DNA of 64,000 bases from an uncultured Prevotellaceae bacterium (GCA_900316585.1 ONDM01000007.1:62001-126000), one strand, 5' to 3'; positions 9,601 through 21,851 are shown, numbered from the stretch's first letter. The notes: generated by a model from the letters alone, not told the origin. Made by a program: numbers and translations.

Positions 9601-10507
9601 AAAGGATTTGATGCCTTTGGATTTCACATGTGTACAGCTTGGTAAGTGGACAGCTGATGCTCATACGAATGACCTAATTCGCACTTTGATTCTGAACTAC
9701 ATAAAGTGCTATAAGCAAAAAGACGCAGAGCTCAAGCGCAAGAAGAATGCAATTACCATTGGCGATGAACTTCCTGCAGGTATCATTAAGATGGCTAAGG
9801 TATATATTGCCAAAAAGCGTAAGATTGGTGTCGGTGATAAGATGGCTGGTCGTCATGGTAACAAGGGTATCGTATCTCGCGTCGTAAGAGATGAAGATAT
9901 GCCATTCTTGGCCGATGGAACTCCAGTAGACATCGTATTGAACCCTCTGGGTGTGCCTTCTCGTATGAACATTGGTCAGATTTTTGAGGCTGTTCTTGGA
10001 TATGCGGGAAGAGAACTTGGTGTTAAATTTGCGACTCCTATTTTTGATGGTGCTTCACTCGATGACTTGTGTACTTGGACTGATAAGGCAGGTTTACCAC
10101 GTTATTGTTCAATGTATCTTTATGATGGAGGTACAGGTGAAAGATTTGACCAGCCAGCTACAGTCGGTGTGACTTATATGCTGAAGTTAGGTCATATGGT
10201 AGAAGACAAGATGCATGCTCGTTCAATAGGTCCTTATTCTCTGATTACTCAGCAACCACTTGGTGGTAAGGCTCAGTTTGGAGGTCAGCGATTCGGAGAA
10301 ATGGAGGTTTGGGCACTTGAGGCATTCGGTGCCGCACATGTTCTCCAGGAAATCCTGACCATTAAGTCTGATGATGTAGTAGGTCGTTCAAAGGCATATG
10401 AGGCAATTGTTAAGGGTGAGCCAATGCCTACTCCTGGCATTCCAGAGTCTTTGAATGTGCTGCTCCATGAATTGAGAGGACTTGGTCTGAGTGTAGTTTT
10501 GGATTAA
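6695..10507 (+). CDS. rpoB: DNA-directed RNA polymerase subunit beta
   Basis: A 1270-residue beta subunit, the usual Bacteroidetes length. The rifampicin-binding cluster ([20 protein letters not shown]) keeps the residues matching E. coli Q513, D516, H526 and S531, so no common resistance change is seen. Downstream are the conserved [16 protein letters not shown], the flap region and the catalytic-centre motif [13 protein letters not shown]. It is followed by rpoC after 28 bases. Confidence 0.98.
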   Translation: MASNKENQRINFASVKAPMAYPDFLDVQLKSFRDFLQLDTPPEERKNDGLYKVFAENFPIADTRNNFVLEFLDYYIDPPRYSIQECLERGLTYSVPLKAKLKLYCTDPDHEDFDMVIQDVYLGPIPYMTDNGTFVINGAERVVVSQLHRSPGVFFGSSVHANGTQLYSARIIPFKGSWIEFATDINNVMYAYIDRKKKLPVTTLLRAIGYENDKDILEIFNLAEEVKANKTNLKKYIGRKLAARVLKSWTEDFVDEDTGEVVSIERNEVIIERETELEEHHIEEIVESGIQSVLIHKEEVNASDYSIIFNTLQKDPSNSEKEAVLYIYRQLRSADPADDASAREVINNLFFSEKRYDLGEVGRYRINRKLGLSTSNDVRVLTKEDIIEIIKYLIELVNSKAVVDDIDHLSNRRVRTVGEQLANQFSIGLARMSRTIRERMNVRDNEVFTPTDLINAKTISSVINSFFGTNALSQFMDQTNPLAEVTHKRRLSALGPGGLSRERAGFEVRDVHYTHYGRLCPIESPEGPNIGLISSLCVYAKINSLGFIETPYRKVENSKVDLSDNGIQYLTAEEEEGLIIGQGNAPLNDDGTFIRTKVKCRQDADYPVVPPSEVNLMDVSPQQIASIAASLIPFLEHDDAHRALMGSNMMRQAVPLLRTEAPIVGTGIEKQVCEDSRTMIVAEGPGLVKYVDSTTIRIQYDRTEEEDFVSFEPALKEYEIPKFRRTNQNMTIDLRPICEVGQRVEKGDILTEGYSTANGELALGKNLLVAYMPWKGYNYEDAIVLSERVVREDLLTSVHVDEYSLEVRETKRGMEEFTSDIPNVGEDATKDLDEQGIIRIGARVQPGDIMIGKITPKGESDPSPEEKLLRAIFGEKAGDVKDASLKASPSLSGVVINKRLYSKAIKTRSDKAADKVQLLKLDEEYEKACNDLKNTLVDKLLKLTEGKPSAGIKDYLGADIIAKGAEITRKDLMPLDFTCVQLGKWTADAHTNDLIRTLILNYIKCYKQKDAELKRKKNAITIGDELPAGIIKMAKVYIAKKRKIGVGDKMAGRHGNKGIVSRVVRDEDMPFLADGTPVDIVLNPLGVPSRMNIGQIFEAVLGYAGRELGVKFATPIFDGASLDDLCTWTDKAGLPRYCSMYLYDGGTGERFDQPATVGVTYMLKLGHMVEDKMHARSIGPYSLITQQPLGGKAQFGGQRFGEMEVWALEAFGAAHVLQEILTIKSDDVVGRSKAYEAIVKGEPMPTPGIPESLNVLLHELRGLGLSVVLD

Positions 10508-10535
10508 TATAAACTCTTTACAAAAATAAAGAACT

Positions 10536-13500
10536 ATGGCTTTTAGAAAAGAAAATAAGATAAAGAGTAATTTTACGAAGATTACCATTGGTTTGGCATC
10601 TCCAGAAGAAATTCAGGAAATGTCCAGTGGTGAGGTGTTGAAGCCAGAGACTATCAACTACCGTACATACAAGCCTGAGCGTGATGGTTTGTTTTGTGAA
10701 AGAATCTTCGGTCCAACCAAGGATTATGAGTGCCATTGCGGTAAATACAAGAGAATCCGTTATAAGGGAATTGTCTGCGATCGTTGTGGTGTTGAGGTTA
10801 CTGAAAAGAAGGTGCGTCGTGAGCGCATGGGACATATCGAATTGGTTGTTCCTGTAGCACATATATGGTATTTCCGTAGTTTACCTAATAAGATTGGGTA
10901 TTTGTTGGGAATTCCTTCTAAGAAATTGGATGCTATCATCTACTATGAGCGTTATGTTGTTATTCAACCTGGTAATGCTAAGAATGCAGATGGTGAGCCT
11001 TATCAGGTCTATGATCTTTTGACTGAAGAAGAGTATGTAGACATTCTGGAAAAGTTCCCAAATAATGATATGCTTGAGGATGTAGATCCAAACAAGTTTA
11101 TTGCAAAAATGGGTGCAGAGGCAATAGAAGTATTGTTGTCTCGTCTTGATTTGGATGCATTGTCATTCCAATTGCGTGATCAGGCAAACTCAGATTCTTC
11201 TCAACAGCGTAAGACCGAGGCTTTGAAGCGTCTGCAGGTAGTAGAGGCTTTCCGTTCTAGCCGTGGCATGAATAAACCAGAATGGATGATTATAAAGAAT
11301 GTGCCTGTCACACCTCCTGATCTTCGTCCATTGGTACCACTTGATGGTGGACGTTTCGCTACTTCTGACTTGAATGACTTGTATCGTCGTGTTATCATCC
11401 GTAACAATCGATTAAAGAGATTGATTGAGATTAAGGCTCCAGAGGTAATTCTTCGTAACGAGAAACGTATGCTTCAGGAAGCGGTTGACTCATTGTTTGA
11501 CAATAGTCGCAAGAGCTCAGCTGTAAAGAGTGAGGCTAATCGTCCTTTGAAATCTTTGTCAGATTCTTTGAAAGGTAAGCAGGGACGATTCCGTCAGAAT
11601 CTGTTAGGTAAACGTGTTGACTATTCAGCTCGATCTGTAATTGTTGTAGGTCCAGAATTGAAGATGGGTGAGTGTGGCCTTCCAAAGTTAATGGCTGCTG
11701 AGCTTTACAAACCGTTTATCATAAGAAAGCTGATAGAACGTGGTATTGTCAAGACGGTAAAGAGTGCTAAAAAGATTGTTGATCGTAAAGATCCAGTTAT
11801 TTGGGACATTCTGGAGCATGTAATGAAGGGCCACCCTGTCCTTTTGAACCGTGCACCGACTTTGCACCGTTTGGGTATTCAGGCTTTCCAGCCGAAAATG
11901 ATAGAAGGTAAGGCTATTCAGTTGCACCCTCTGGCATGTACGGCGTTCAATGCGGACTTCGATGGTGACCAGATGGCAGTTCATTTGCCATTGAGCAATG
12001 AGGCCATTTTGGAAGCTCAAATCTTAATGCTTCAGTCACATAATATCCTTAATCCTGCTAATGGTGCTCCTATCACTGTACCTTCTCAGGATATGGTGTT
12101 AGGTTTGTACTATATTACCAAACTTCGTAAGGGTGCTAAGGGTGAAGGTCATACTTTCTATGGACCTGAAGAAGCATTGATTGCTTACAATGAAGGAAAG
12201 GTTGACATTCACGCTATTGTTAAAGTCGTTGTTAACGATTTGGATGAAGATGGCGTCTTGAAACCAATGCTCAGAGAGACTTCTGTAGGTCGTGTTATAG
12301 CTAATGAAGTTATACCGGAGGAGGTAGGCTTCTTTAATGAGGTGATTTCTAAAAAGACACTTCGTGATTTGATTGCTAATGTAATTAAGGTTGTAGGTGT
12401 AGCGCGCGCTTGTTCTTTCTTGGATGGTATCAAGAACTTGGGTTATCGTTTGGCCTTCGAAGGTGGTTTGTCATTTAACTTGGATGATATAATCATTCCA
12501 AAAGAGAAAGAAGACCTAATTCGCCGCGGTAATGAGGAAGTAGATCAGATAATGATGAACTACAATATGGGCTTCATTACAGACAATGAGCGTTACAATC
12601 AGGTTATTGATGCATGGACACACGTTAATAATGATTTGTCCAACATCTTGATGAAGACTATGAAAGAGGCTGATCAGGGATTCAATGCTGTGTATATGAT
12701 GCTTGACTCTGGTGCCCGTGGTTCTAAGGAGCAGATTCGTCAGCTCTCTGGAATGCGTGGTCTGATGGCTAAACCTCAAAAGGCAGGTGCTGAAGGAAAT
12801 CAGATTATTGAAAACCCTATCCTTTCTAACTTTAAGGAAGGTATGTCAGTGTTGGAGTATTTTATTTCTACTCATGGTGCTCGTAAGGGTTTGGCTGATA
12901 CTGCATTGAAGACTGCCGATGCCGGTTATCTGACACGCCGTCTTGTTGACGTATCTCATGATGTGATTATCAATGAAGAGGATTGTGGTACATTGCGTGG
13001 TCTGGTATGCACTGCTTTAAAGAATGGCGATGAAACTATCGCGTCTTTGGGAGAACGTATTTTGGGCCGTGTATCTGTGCATGATGTTATACATCCAACT
13101 ACTGGTGAACTTTTGGTAGCTGGTGGTGAAGAAATAACTGAGGAAATTGCCGATAAGATTGAGAAGTCTCCTATTGAAAGTGTAGAAATTCGCTCTGTAT
13201 TGACTTGTGAGTCCAAGAAGGGTGTTTGTATGAAATGCTACGGTCGAAACTTGGCAACACACAAGATGGTTCAGAAGGGTGAGGCTGTCGGAGTTATTGC
13301 TGCACAATCCATCGGTGAGCCAGGTACTCAGTTGACTCTTCGTACATTCCATGCTGGAGGTACTGCAGCTAATGCAGCTGCAAATGCAACTATTGTTGCA
13401 AAGAATGCTAGCCGTTTGGAATTTGAAGAACTTCGAACTGTAGATATTATAGATGAAGAAGGCAAGCCTGCTAAGGTTGTTGTAGGTCGTTTGGCTGAGG

Positions 13501-14828
13501 TCCGTTTCGTTGATGTACATACAGGTATTATCCTTTCTACTCAAAGTGTTCCTTATGGTTCAACTTTGTATGCTGTTGACGGTGAAATAGTAGAATCAGG
13601 TAAGCTCATTGCTAAATGGGATCCATTTAATGCCGTTATCGTCACTGAAAGTGCAGGTAAGATTTCTTTCGAAGGAATGAAAGAAGGTGAATCTTATCGT
13701 GTTGATAGTGATGAGGCTACAGGTTTGCGTGAAATCATCATTATTGAGCCAAAGGGTAACAAAGCCGTTGCACCAGCAGCTCATATTGTTGATGAGAATG
13801 GCGAAGTAGTCCGCACATACAACTTCCCAGTAGGTGGTCACGTTACTGTTGAAGATGGCCAAATTGTAAAAACTGGTGATACCTTGGTTAAGATTCCTCG
13901 TGCTGTAGGTAAGGCTGGTGATATTACTGGTGGTCTTCCACGTGTAACAGAGCTGTTTGAGGCTCGTAATCCGTCAAATCCTGCTGTTGTTTCTGAAATA
14001 GACGGTGAAATAACTATGGGTAAAGTGAAGCGTGGTAACCGCGAGATTACAGTGACTTCAAAGACAGGTGAGGAGAAGAAATATCTTGTGCCATTGTCTA
14101 AACAGATTCTTGTACAGGAGAGCGACTATGTCCGTGCAGGAACTCCACTTTCAGATGGAGCTATTACGCCTGCCGATATCTTGGCTATCAAGGGCCCAAC
14201 TGCAGTTCAAGAATATATTGTGAATGAAGTGCAGGATGTCTATCGTCTTCAGGGTGTGAAGATCAATGATAAGCACTTTGAGATTATTGTCCGTCAGATG
14301 ATGCGTAAGGTTCAGATTGATGAAGCCGGTGATACAAGATTCTTGGAGCAGGAAGTTGTAGATAAACAGGAATTCATGGAAGAGAATGACCGCATCTGGG
14401 GCAAAAAAGTAGTTACAGATGCTGGTGATTCTGAAAACTTGAAGAAAGGTCAGATTGTTACTGCTCGTAAGCTCCGTGATGAAAACAGTCTATTGAAACG
14501 CCGTGACAAGAAATTGGTTCAGACTCGTGACGCAGTTCCTGCTACATCAACTCAGATTCTACAGGGTATTACTCGTGCTGCTTTGCAGACTTCCAGCTTT
14601 ATGTCTGCAGCTTCATTCCAGGAAACAACTAAGGTTTTGAATGAAGCAGCTATCCGCTATAAGACTGATTATTTGCAGGGTATGAAAGAAAATGTGATTT
14701 GTGGTCACTTGATACCAGCTGGAACTGGTCAGCGTGAGTTTGATAAGATAGTTGTAGGATCTAGGGAAGATTATGACAGAATGATGGCAAATCGTAAGAC
14801 AGTCCTTGACTATAATAGTGTAGAATAA
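10536..14828 (+). CDS. rpoC: DNA-directed RNA polymerase subunit beta'
   Basis: A 1430-residue beta' subunit. The N-terminal zinc finger ([20 protein letters not shown]), the catalytic magnesium loop [12 protein letters not shown] and the second zinc site ([13 protein letters not shown]) are intact, as is the trigger-loop region ([17 protein letters not shown]). It is the last gene of the tuf-rpoC unit and ends before a strong terminator. Confidence 0.98.
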   Translation: MAFRKENKIKSNFTKITIGLASPEEIQEMSSGEVLKPETINYRTYKPERDGLFCERIFGPTKDYECHCGKYKRIRYKGIVCDRCGVEVTEKKVRRERMGHIELVVPVAHIWYFRSLPNKIGYLLGIPSKKLDAIIYYERYVVIQPGNAKNADGEPYQVYDLLTEEEYVDILEKFPNNDMLEDVDPNKFIAKMGAEAIEVLLSRLDLDALSFQLRDQANSDSSQQRKTEALKRLQVVEAFRSSRGMNKPEWMIIKNVPVTPPDLRPLVPLDGGRFATSDLNDLYRRVIIRNNRLKRLIEIKAPEVILRNEKRMLQEAVDSLFDNSRKSSAVKSEANRPLKSLSDSLKGKQGRFRQNLLGKRVDYSARSVIVVGPELKMGECGLPKLMAAELYKPFIIRKLIERGIVKTVKSAKKIVDRKDPVIWDILEHVMKGHPVLLNRAPTLHRLGIQAFQPKMIEGKAIQLHPLACTAFNADFDGDQMAVHLPLSNEAILEAQILMLQSHNILNPANGAPITVPSQDMVLGLYYITKLRKGAKGEGHTFYGPEEALIAYNEGKVDIHAIVKVVVNDLDEDGVLKPMLRETSVGRVIANEVIPEEVGFFNEVISKKTLRDLIANVIKVVGVARACSFLDGIKNLGYRLAFEGGLSFNLDDIIIPKEKEDLIRRGNEEVDQIMMNYNMGFITDNERYNQVIDAWTHVNNDLSNILMKTMKEADQGFNAVYMMLDSGARGSKEQIRQLSGMRGLMAKPQKAGAEGNQIIENPILSNFKEGMSVLEYFISTHGARKGLADTALKTADAGYLTRRLVDVSHDVIINEEDCGTLRGLVCTALKNGDETIASLGERILGRVSVHDVIHPTTGELLVAGGEEITEEIADKIEKSPIESVEIRSVLTCESKKGVCMKCYGRNLATHKMVQKGEAVGVIAAQSIGEPGTQLTLRTFHAGGTAANAAANATIVAKNASRLEFEELRTVDIIDEEGKPAKVVVGRLAEVRFVDVHTGIILSTQSVPYGSTLYAVDGEIVESGKLIAKWDPFNAVIVTESAGKISFEGMKEGESYRVDSDEATGLREIIIIEPKGNKAVAPAAHIVDENGEVVRTYNFPVGGHVTVEDGQIVKTGDTLVKIPRAVGKAGDITGGLPRVTELFEARNPSNPAVVSEIDGEITMGKVKRGNREITVTSKTGEEKKYLVPLSKQILVQESDYVRAGTPLSDGAITPADILAIKGPTAVQEYIVNEVQDVYRLQGVKINDKHFEIIVRQMMRKVQIDEAGDTRFLEQEVVDKQEFMEENDRIWGKKVVTDAGDSENLKKGQIVTARKLRDENSLLKRRDKKLVQTRDAVPATSTQILQGITRAALQTSSFMSAASFQETTKVLNEAAIRYKTDYLQGMKENVICGHLIPAGTGQREFDKIVVGSREDYDRMMANRKTVLDYNSVE

Positions 14829-14850
14829 TATACTATTTGATAATGTAAGA

Positions 14851-14887
14851 AAATAAAGGGAGTCTCTGTTTGGGGCTCCCTTTATTT
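14851..14887 (+). terminator. intrinsic terminator after rpoC
   Basis: A 12-bp perfect stem (AAATAAAGGGAG 14851-14862 with 14876-14887) with a 13-base loop and an A/T-rich tail. It separates the RNA polymerase unit from the rpsL unit. Confidence 0.85.
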
Positions 14888-15025
14888 ATGCACTAAAGTT
14901 CATTTCTTAGGTTAAAAGCTCTTTATATAGTTAAATAATCTTAAATATTGAGTTTCGTTGTTTAAAAATGGCCTTAGGAGATAAAAAATTGAACTCCAAA
15001 CAAACGAATTTCCAAAAATGTTTCG

Positions 15026-15033
15026 TACCTTTG
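15026..15033 (+). promoter_or_regulatory. candidate -7 element of the rpsL promoter
   Basis: TACCTTTG matches TAnnTTTG exactly, 88 bases before the rpsL ATG. No convincing TTTG is found 19-21 bases upstream, so only the -7 element is supported. Confidence 0.5.
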
Positions 15034-15121
15034 CAGCCCGAAACGTCCTTATTGTGTACTTACGTTTCATAACTACAAGAAAATAAATAAAATATAATAT
15101 AATAATTAAAAAACAAAAACA

Positions 15122-15514
15122 ATGCCTACAATTAATCAATTGGTAAGAAAAGGCCGTCAGGTATTGGATGACAAGAGCAAGTCACCAGCTTTGGACTCAT
15201 GTCCACAGCGTCGTGGTGTTTGCGTCCGTGTTTATACCACTACCCCAAAGAAGCCTAATTCAGCGATGCGTAAAGTCGCTCGTGTTCGTTTAACAAATTC
15301 AAAGGAAGTAAACTCCTACATTCCAGGAGAAGGCCATAATCTGCAGGAGCACTCAATCGTGCTTGTACGTGGTGGCCGTGTAAAAGACCTTCCAGGTGTT
15401 CGTTACCACATCGTTCGCGGTACTTTGGATACTGCTGGTGTGGCAAACCGTACACAGCGTCGTTCTAAGTATGGTGCTAAGCGTCCAAAAGCTGGACAGG
15501 CATCTAAGAAATAG
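15122..15514 (+). CDS. rpsL: 30S ribosomal protein S12
   Basis: A 130-residue decoding-centre protein. [19 protein letters not shown] and [19 protein letters not shown] are conserved; lysines at the two classic streptomycin-resistance positions are wild type. It starts the str-like part of the cluster, 293 bases after rpoC, from its own promoter. Confidence 0.97.
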   Translation: MPTINQLVRKGRQVLDDKSKSPALDSCPQRRGVCVRVYTTTPKKPNSAMRKVARVRLTNSKEVNSYIPGEGHNLQEHSIVLVRGGRVKDLPGVRYHIVRGTLDTAGVANRTQRRSKYGAKRPKAGQASKK

Positions 15515-15554
15515 TAATTGTTGAAATTACTTAGTTTAAAAAGTATTTTTAATC

Positions 15555-15636
15555 GTTTGGTTTGAAGGAAAAGCTATAAAGGTTGAGTAAATGGTTCGGT
15601 GGAACCGTTGAAGAACGCAGAGGCGCAGCCCCAAAC
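15555..15636 (+). promoter_or_regulatory. candidate structured RNA between rpsL and rpsG
   Basis: The 145-base spacer contains a possible closing helix GTTTGG/CCAAAC (15555-15560 with 15631-15636) around an 8-bp hairpin AATGGTTC/GAACCGTT at 15590-15609 (one G-U pair). In E. coli the S12-S7 spacer is where S7 represses its own operon; a similar role here is inference. Confidence 0.45.
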
Positions 15637-15659
15637 TGAAAAATTATTTATCAAACAAA

Positions 15660-16136
15660 ATGAGAAAAGCAAAACCAAAGAAACGTGTGATCCTACCGGA
15701 TCCAGTTTACAATGATCAGAAGGTTTCAAAGTTCGTAAACCATTTGATGTATGATGGTAAGAAGAACACTTCTTACGAGATTTTCTACACTGCACTTGAA
15801 ATTGTAAAGAAGAAGCTTGCTAACGAAGAGAAATCTGCTTTGGAAATTTGGAAGGCAGCTTTGGATAAGATTACTCCTCAAGTTGAAGTTAAGAGCCGTC
15901 GTATCGGTGGCGCAACATTCCAGGTTCCTACAGAAATTCGCCCAGACCGTAAAGAGTCTATTTCTATGAAGAATATGATTCTTTATGCACGTAAGCGTGG
16001 CGGAAAGTCAATGGCAGATAAGTTGGCTTCTGAAATTGTTGATGCTTACAACGAACAGGGTGGTGCTTTTAAGCGTAAGGAAGATATGCATCGTATGGCA
16101 GAAGCTAACCGTGCATTTGCTCACTTCAGATTCTAA
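15660..16136 (+). CDS. rpsG: 30S ribosomal protein S7
   Basis: A 158-residue primary 16S-binding protein of the 30S head. The [12 protein letters not shown] and [19 protein letters not shown] motifs are conserved. It lies 145 bases downstream of rpsL and 21 bases upstream of fusA. Confidence 0.97.
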   Translation: MRKAKPKKRVILPDPVYNDQKVSKFVNHLMYDGKKNTSYEIFYTALEIVKKKLANEEKSALEIWKAALDKITPQVEVKSRRIGGATFQVPTEIRPDRKESISMKNMILYARKRGGKSMADKLASEIVDAYNEQGGAFKRKEDMHRMAEANRAFAHFRF

Positions 16137-16157
16137 TTCAATTTAAGGTATTAAGAT

Positions 16158-18275
16158 ATGGCAAAACGCGATTTACATTTAACTCGTAACATCGGTATTA
16201 TGGCTCATATTGATGCTGGTAAGACTACCACTTCAGAGCGTATTCTGTTTTATACGGGTTTAACTCACAAAATTGGCGAGGTTCATGATGGCGCTGCCAC
16301 AATGGACTGGATGGCTCAAGAGCAGGAGCGTGGCATCACTATCACTTCTGCAGCCACCACTACTTTTTGGAATTGGAATGGTGACAAATATAAAATTAAT
16401 CTGATTGACACTCCGGGGCACGTAGATTTTACTGCTGAAGTAGAGCGTTCACTTCGTGTTTTGGATGGTGCTGTTGCTGCATATTGCGCTGTAGGTGGTG
16501 TTGAACCACAGTCAGAAACTGTATGGCGTCAGGCAGATAAGTACAATGTGCCACGTATTGGTTATGTAAATAAGATGGACCGTTCTGGTGCAGACTTCTT
16601 TGAGGTGGTTCGCCAGATGCATGACGTTCTTGGTGCTAATCCTTGTCCAGTAGTTATTCCTATTGGTGCAGAGGAAAACTTCAAGGGCGTGGTTGATTTG
16701 ATCAAGATGAAGGCTATCTTATGGCATGATGAGACAATGGGTGCAGACTACGAAGAAGAGGAGATTCCTGCAAATTTGGTAGATGAGGCAGAAGAGTGGA
16801 GAAATAAAATGCTTGAGACAGTTGCTGAGTTCGACGACGAACTGATGGAAAAGTATTTTGACGATCCTTCAACTATCACAAATGAAGAAATCATTCGTGC
16901 TTTGCGTGCTGCTACTGTACAGATGGCTGTAACTCCAATGCTTTGTGGCTCTTCATTCAAGAACAAGGGTGTTCAGACTTTGCTTGACTATGTTTGTGCA
17001 TTCTTGCCATCTCCATTGGATACTCCAAATGTAGTAGGTACTAACCCATCTACAGGTGCTGAGGAAGATAGAAAGCCAGATGAGGCTGAGAAGACATCAG
17101 CACTTGCATTTAAGATTGCTACTGACCCATATGTAGGTCGTTTGACATTCTTCCGTGTTTATTCTGGTAAGGTTGAGGCAGGTTCTTATATTTTCAACAC
17201 TCGTTCAGGAAAGAAAGAACGTGTTTCCCGTTTGTTCCAGATGCACTCCAATCACCAGAATCCTGTTGATGTTATTTCTGCAGGTGATATTGGTGCAGGT
17301 GTAGGTTTTAAGGATATCCGTACAGGTGATACTCTTTGTGATGAGGATGCACCTATTGTATTGGAGTCTATGGATTTCCCAGAGCCTGTTATTGGTATTG
17401 CTGTTGAGCCAAAGACCCAGAAGGATATGGATAAACTTGCTAATGGCTTGGCTAAGCTTGCAGAGGAGGATCCTACATTTACTGTTAAGACTGATGAGCA
17501 GAGTGGCCAGACCGTTATTTCAGGTATGGGTGAGCTCCATTTGGACATTATTATTGACCGTCTGAAACGTGAGTTCAAGGTTGAATGTAATCAGGGACGT
17601 CCTCAGGTTAACTATAAGGAAGCTATTACTAAGACTGTGAACTTACGTGAAGTGTACAAGAAACAGTCTGGTGGTCGTGGTAAGTTCGCTGATATCATTG
17701 TTAACATAGGTCCTGTAGATGCAGATTTCACTCAGGGTGGTCTTCAGTTCATTGATGAAGTTAAGGGTGGTAATATTCCTAAGGAATTCATCCCATCAGT
17801 TCAGAAGGGTTTCCAGAGTGCCATGAAAAATGGTGTCTTGGCTGGTTTCCCAATGGACAGCATGAAGGTTACTTTGGTTGATGGTTCTTTCCATCCAGTG
17901 GACTCAGACCAGTTGTCATTCGAAATCTGTGCATTGCAGGCTTATAAGAATGCATGTGCTAAGGCAGGTCCAGTTTTGATGGAGCCTATCATGAAATTGG
18001 AGGTTGTTACTCCAGAGGAGAATATGGGTGATGTTATTGGTGACCTAAATAAACGTCGTGGCCAGGTAGAAGGAATGGAAAACAGCCGTTCTGGTGCCCG
18101 CATCGTAAAGGCTATGGTTCCACTGGCAGAAATGTTCGGTTATGTAACAGCATTGCGTACTATTACTTCTGGTCGTGCAACTTCATCAATGACATACGAT
18201 CATCATGCGCAAGTTTCAAGCTCTATCGCTAAGCAGGTACTTGAGGAGTGCAAGGGTCGTGTAGACTTGGTATAA
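16158..18275 (+). CDS. fusA: translation elongation factor G
   Basis: A 705-residue translocase GTPase. G1 motif [19 protein letters not shown], switch [11 protein letters not shown] and NKMD are present, followed by domains II-V ([19 protein letters not shown] and the C-terminal [14 protein letters not shown]). Position behind rpsL-rpsG marks it as the main EF-G. The tuf that often follows fusA is absent; a hairpin and the S10 genes follow instead. Confidence 0.97.
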   Translation: MAKRDLHLTRNIGIMAHIDAGKTTTSERILFYTGLTHKIGEVHDGAATMDWMAQEQERGITITSAATTTFWNWNGDKYKINLIDTPGHVDFTAEVERSLRVLDGAVAAYCAVGGVEPQSETVWRQADKYNVPRIGYVNKMDRSGADFFEVVRQMHDVLGANPCPVVIPIGAEENFKGVVDLIKMKAILWHDETMGADYEEEEIPANLVDEAEEWRNKMLETVAEFDDELMEKYFDDPSTITNEEIIRALRAATVQMAVTPMLCGSSFKNKGVQTLLDYVCAFLPSPLDTPNVVGTNPSTGAEEDRKPDEAEKTSALAFKIATDPYVGRLTFFRVYSGKVEAGSYIFNTRSGKKERVSRLFQMHSNHQNPVDVISAGDIGAGVGFKDIRTGDTLCDEDAPIVLESMDFPEPVIGIAVEPKTQKDMDKLANGLAKLAEEDPTFTVKTDEQSGQTVISGMGELHLDIIIDRLKREFKVECNQGRPQVNYKEAITKTVNLREVYKKQSGGRGKFADIIVNIGPVDADFTQGGLQFIDEVKGGNIPKEFIPSVQKGFQSAMKNGVLAGFPMDSMKVTLVDGSFHPVDSDQLSFEICALQAYKNACAKAGPVLMEPIMKLEVVTPEENMGDVIGDLNKRRGQVEGMENSRSGARIVKAMVPLAEMFGYVTALRTITSGRATSSMTYDHHAQVSSSIAKQVLEECKGRVDLV

Positions 18276-18285
18276 ATTATTAACA

Positions 18286-18344
18286 GAGGCGGTGGAGCTG
18301 GCAAGCGAATGACTCTTTGTCCAGCCTACCATCTTCCTCTTTTT
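18286..18344 (+). promoter_or_regulatory. candidate S10-operon leader/attenuator hairpin
   Basis: GGTGG-A-GCTGG (18291-18301) pairs with CCAGCCTACC (18321-18330) over ten base pairs with one bulged A and one G-U pair. GAGG (18286-18289) pairs with CCTC (18336-18339) below an internal loop. TTTTT follows (18338-18344 region). The shape suits an attenuator or a ribosomal-protein-binding leader upstream of rpsJ. Confidence 0.6.
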
Positions 18345-18369
18345 CAATAACAATTAAATTATTTTAAAA

Positions 18370-18675
18370 ATGAGTCAGAAAATTCGTATTAAGTTGAAAT
18401 CTTATGATCACAACTTGGTTGACAAGTCTGCTGAGAAGATTGTTAAGACAGTAAAGGCTACAGGTGCAATCGTAAGTGGTCCTATTCCACTTCCAACTCA
18501 CAAGCGTATCTTTACAGTGAACCGTTCTACTTTCGTAAATAAGAAGTCACGTGAGCAGTTCCAGCTTTCTTCTTACAAGAGACTGATTGACATTTACAGC
18601 TCAACTGCTAAGACTGTTGATGCTTTGATGAAGCTGGAGCTTCCTAGTGGTGTTGAAGTAGAGATTAAGGTGTAG
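18370..18675 (+). CDS. rpsJ: 30S ribosomal protein S10
   Basis: A 101-residue protein opening [16 protein letters not shown] with the conserved GPIPLPTHK loop. It is part of the 30S head and also NusE in antitermination complexes. It opens the merged S10-spc-alpha series, 94 bases after fusA. Confidence 0.97.
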   Translation: MSQKIRIKLKSYDHNLVDKSAEKIVKTVKATGAIVSGPIPLPTHKRIFTVNRSTFVNKKSREQFQLSSYKRLIDIYSSTAKTVDALMKLELPSGVEVEIKV

Positions 18676-18735
18676 TTTACTTCTCGAGAGAGAACATATT
18701 AGAGATTTCAACAAAACATTTAAATTAAGACTGAA

Positions 18736-19353
18736 ATGTCAGGATTATTAGGAAAGAAAATCGGAATGACATCCGTATTCAGTGCCGAGGGTAAGAATGT
18801 GCCATGCACTGTTATTGAAGTTGGTCCTTGCGTCGTTACTCAGGTAAAGAGCGTAGAAAAGGACGGTTATGAGGCTGTTCAGGTGGGTTTCCAAGATAAA
18901 AAGGAAAAGAATACCACAAAGCCTATGTTGGGTCACTTTAAGAAGGCAGGTGTAACTCCAAAGAGACATCTTGCTGAATTTAAGGGATTTGATATGGAAT
19001 TGAACTTGGGTGATACTTTAACTGTAGAGTTCTTCAATGATTCAGCATATGTTGATGTTATTGGTACTTCTAAGGGTAAGGGTTTCCAGGGCGTTGTTAA
19101 GCGTCATCATTTTGGTGGTGTAGGCCAGATTACTCATGGTCAGCACAATCGCCAGCGTAAACCAGGTTCTATTGGTGCTTGTTCATATCCAGCACGTGTA
19201 TTTAAAGGATTGCGTATGGGTGGTCAGCTCGGTGGCAACCGTGTAACTACTCACAATCTTCAGGTATTAAAGGTGATTCCAGAGCACAATATCCTTATGG
19301 TTAAGGGTTCTGTTCCTGGCTTCAAAGGTTCAATCGTTATAGTAGAAAAATAA
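18736..19353 (+). CDS. rplC: 50S ribosomal protein L3
   Basis: A 205-residue early-assembly protein near the peptidyl transferase centre. [13 protein letters not shown] and the central [14 protein letters not shown] loop are conserved. It is followed by rplD after 2 bases, so translational coupling is likely. Confidence 0.97.
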   Translation: MSGLLGKKIGMTSVFSAEGKNVPCTVIEVGPCVVTQVKSVEKDGYEAVQVGFQDKKEKNTTKPMLGHFKKAGVTPKRHLAEFKGFDMELNLGDTLTVEFFNDSAYVDVIGTSKGKGFQGVVKRHHFGGVGQITHGQHNRQRKPGSIGACSYPARVFKGLRMGGQLGGNRVTTHNLQVLKVIPEHNILMVKGSVPGFKGSIVIVEK

Positions 19354-19355
19354 TT

Positions 19356-19985
19356 ATGGAATTAAGCGTATATAAAATTACCGGTGAGGATACCGGTAGA
19401 AAGGTTGCGTTGAATGATGCTATCTTCGGTATTGAGCCTAATGATCACGCAATCTACTTGGATGTAAAGCAGTTCCTTGCTAATCAGCGTCAGGGTACTC
19501 ACAAGTCTAAAGAAAGAAGTGAAATAAGCGGCTCTACCCGCAAGCTTGGCCGCCAGAAAGGTGGAGGTGGTGCACGTCGTGGTGATATCAACTCTCCAGT
19601 GTTGGTCGGTGGTGCTCGTGTTTTTGGTCCAAAACCACGTGACTATTGGTTCAAGTTGAATAAGAAAGTAAAGGCTTTGGCTCGTAAGTCTGCATTGACT
19701 TATAAGGCTCAGGAAAATGCGTTGGTTGTTGTTGAAGACTTCTCTTTCGATGCACCAAAAACAAAGTCTTTCATTGAGTTGTTAAATAATCTTAAAGTTG
19801 CTGACAAGAAGACTTTGGTCGTTTTGCCAGAAGCTAATAAAGCAGTATTTTTGTCGTCCCGTAACTTGCAGCGCGCAGGTTTGGCCATCGCATCTGCACT
19901 CAATACCTACTCAGTATTGAATGCTGACTCTTTGGTTGTAACTGAGAGTGCACTGAAGTCAATCGAGGCAACTTTAAATAAATAA
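19356..19985 (+). CDS. rplD: 50S ribosomal protein L4
   Basis: A 209-residue protein; its long extension ([19 protein letters not shown]) lines the peptide exit tunnel at the macrolide site. In E. coli L4 is the repressor of the S10 operon; whether it binds the hairpin before rpsJ here is unknown. Confidence 0.96.
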   Translation: MELSVYKITGEDTGRKVALNDAIFGIEPNDHAIYLDVKQFLANQRQGTHKSKERSEISGSTRKLGRQKGGGGARRGDINSPVLVGGARVFGPKPRDYWFKLNKKVKALARKSALTYKAQENALVVVEDFSFDAPKTKSFIELLNNLKVADKKTLVVLPEANKAVFLSSRNLQRAGLAIASALNTYSVLNADSLVVTESALKSIEATLNK

Positions 19986-19990
19986 GGAGG
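19984..19990 (+). promoter_or_regulatory. unusually strong Shine-Dalgarno sequence before rplW
   Basis: AAGGAGG overlaps the rplD stop codon and lies 7 bases before the rplW ATG, the optimal spacing. Confidence 0.7.
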
Positions 19991-19997
19991 CTGAAGT

Positions 19998-20288
19998 ATG
20001 GCATTTATTATTAAACCGTTGGTTACCGAAAAGATGACAGCGATTACAGAGAAGCAGAATAAGTTCGGCTTCATTGTTCGTCCTCAGGCCAATAAGTTGC
20101 AAATTAAGAAAGAGGTAGAGGAACTGTATAATGTTACAGTTACTGATGTCAATACTATGAACTATGCCGGCAAGAACAAGACTCGTTATACTCGTGCTGG
20201 TTTAGTTAAGGGTCGTACAAACGCCGTTAAGAAAGCAATCGTAACCCTGAAAGAGGGTGATACTATTGATTTTTATAGCAATATTTAA
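19998..20288 (+). CDS. rplW: 50S ribosomal protein L23
   Basis: A 96-residue exit-tunnel rim protein that docks trigger factor and SRP. It opens FIIKPLVTEKMTAITEKQNK, typical of the family. It has one of the few canonical Shine-Dalgarno sequences in the window and precedes rplB by 8 bases. Confidence 0.96.
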   Translation: MAFIIKPLVTEKMTAITEKQNKFGFIVRPQANKLQIKKEVEELYNVTVTDVNTMNYAGKNKTRYTRAGLVKGRTNAVKKAIVTLKEGDTIDFYSNI

Positions 20289-20296
20289 TATAGAAA

Positions 20297-21121
20297 ATGG
20301 CAGTAAGAAAATTTAGTCCAGTAACTCCTGGACAGAGACACAAAATTATTGGTACCTTTGAGGAAATCACTGCTACGGTACCAGAAAAGTCTCTCGTTTA
20401 TGGTAAAAAATCTTCTGGCGGTCGCAACAATGTTGGTAAGATGACCGCACGTTACATCGGTGGTGGTCACAAGAAATTGTACCGTTTCATCGATTTCAAA
20501 CGAGAGAAAGATGGTGTTCCAGCTGTAGTAAAGACAATTGAGTATGATCCAAACCGTTCAGCTCGTATTGCTTTGCTATTTTATGCTGATGGTGAAAAAC
20601 GTTATATCATTGCTCCAAACGGATTGCAGGTTGGTAGCACTTTGATGTCTGGTAAGGATGCAGTTCCTGAGGTAGGAAACTGTCTTCCATTGTCAGCAAT
20701 CCCTGTAGGTACTGTAATTCACAACATTGAATTACGTCCAGGTCAGGGTGCTCTGCTTGTTCGTTCTGCAGGTAATTTTGCTCAGTTAACTTCTCGTGAA
20801 GGTGATTATTGCGTAATCAAGTTACCTTCAGGTGAGACTCGTAAGATTCTCTCTGCTTGCAAGGCTACTATTGGTAGTGTAGGTAACTCAGATCACGCAC
20901 TTGAAAGTTCTGGTAAGGCAGGTCGTTCTCGTTGGTTGGGCCGTCGTCCTCACAACCGTGGTGTTGTAATGAACCCAGTTGATCACCCAATGGGTGGTGG
21001 TGAAGGTCGTCAGTCTGGTGGTCACCCACGTTCACGTAAGGGCTTGTATGCTAAGGGTCTTAAGACTCGTAGCCCTAAGAAGGCTTCTAATAAGTATATC
21101 ATTGAAAGAAGTAACAAGTAA
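20297..21121 (+). CDS. rplB: 50S ribosomal protein L2
   Basis: A 274-residue protein needed for subunit joining and peptidyl transfer. The C-terminal [17 protein letters not shown] signature, with the functionally important histidine, is intact. Confidence 0.97.
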   Translation: MAVRKFSPVTPGQRHKIIGTFEEITATVPEKSLVYGKKSSGGRNNVGKMTARYIGGGHKKLYRFIDFKREKDGVPAVVKTIEYDPNRSARIALLFYADGEKRYIIAPNGLQVGSTLMSGKDAVPEVGNCLPLSAIPVGTVIHNIELRPGQGALLVRSAGNFAQLTSREGDYCVIKLPSGETRKILSACKATIGSVGNSDHALESSGKAGRSRWLGRRPHNRGVVMNPVDHPMGGGEGRQSGGHPRSRKGLYAKGLKTRSPKKASNKYIIERSNK

Positions 21122-21141
21122 TCAAGTTAATTGAGTAAATT

Positions 21142-21411
21142 ATGAGTAGATCATTAAAAAAGGGTCCATACATTAACGTAAGCCTTGAGAAGAAGATTCT
21201 TGCTATGAATGAAAGCGGCAAGAAAGTCGTTGTTAAGACTTGGGCAAGAGCTTCTGTAATTTCTCCAGATTTCGTTGGCCATACTGTTGCTGTTCACAAC
21301 GGTAACAAGTTTATTCCAGTTTATGTTACTGAGAATATGGTAGGACACAAGTTGGGTGAGTTTGCACCTACCCGTACTTTCCGTGGTCATGCAGGTAACA
21401 AGAAGAAATAA
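21142..21411 (+). CDS. rpsS: 30S ribosomal protein S19
   Basis: An 89-residue 30S-head protein; [17 protein letters not shown] and the C-terminal TRTFRGHAG are family signatures. It sits between rplB and rplV as in the standard S10 operon. Confidence 0.97.
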   Translation: MSRSLKKGPYINVSLEKKILAMNESGKKVVVKTWARASVISPDFVGHTVAVHNGNKFIPVYVTENMVGHKLGEFAPTRTFRGHAGNKKK

Positions 21412-21449
21412 GCAGGACCTAATTGTAAGATTATTAAAAGAAAATAATA

Positions 21450-21851
21450 ATGGGAGCAAGAAAAAGATTATCGGCTGAAAAACATAAAGAAGCCCAAAAG
21501 ACTCAGTATTTTGCAAAGCTTCAGAATATCCCATCCTCTCCACGTAAGATGCGTTTGGTTGTTGATTTGGTTCGTGGCATGGAGGTTAATCGTGCTCTGG
21601 GTGTACTGAAGTTCTCTGAGAAGGCTGCAGCAGCACCAATTGAGAAACTGTTGCGCTCTGCAATTGCAAACTGGGAACAGAAGAATGAACGTAAGGCTGA
21701 AGCTGGTGAATTGTTTATAACTAAGATTTATTGTGATGGTGGCGCAACTCTTAAACGTATGAGACCAGCTCCACAGGGAAGAGGTTATAGAATTCGCAAG
21801 CGTTCAAATCATGTGACTTTGTTCGTCGATACTAAAACTAATGAAAAGTAA
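21450..21851 (+). CDS. rplV: 50S ribosomal protein L22
   Basis: A 133-residue protein with the extended beta-hairpin ([18 protein letters not shown]) that reaches into the exit tunnel next to L4. The N-terminus carries the [10 protein letters not shown] extension typical of Bacteroidales. Confidence 0.96.
   Translation: MGARKRLSAEKHKEAQKTQYFAKLQNIPSSPRKMRLVVDLVRGMEVNRALGVLKFSEKAAAAPIEKLLRSAIANWEQKNERKAEAGELFITKIYCDGGATLKRMRPAPQGRGYRIRKRSNHVTLFVDTKTNEK

Noticed and set aside
6734-13862. Many antisense open frames of 60-175 codons opposite rpoB and rpoC
   Set aside because: They are shadows created by the codon use of the real genes, with no start signals, family similarity or promoter.
15230-15420. 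Streptomycin-resistance changes in rpsL
   Set aside because: Both key lysines (in TPKKPNS and GGRVKDLPG) are present.
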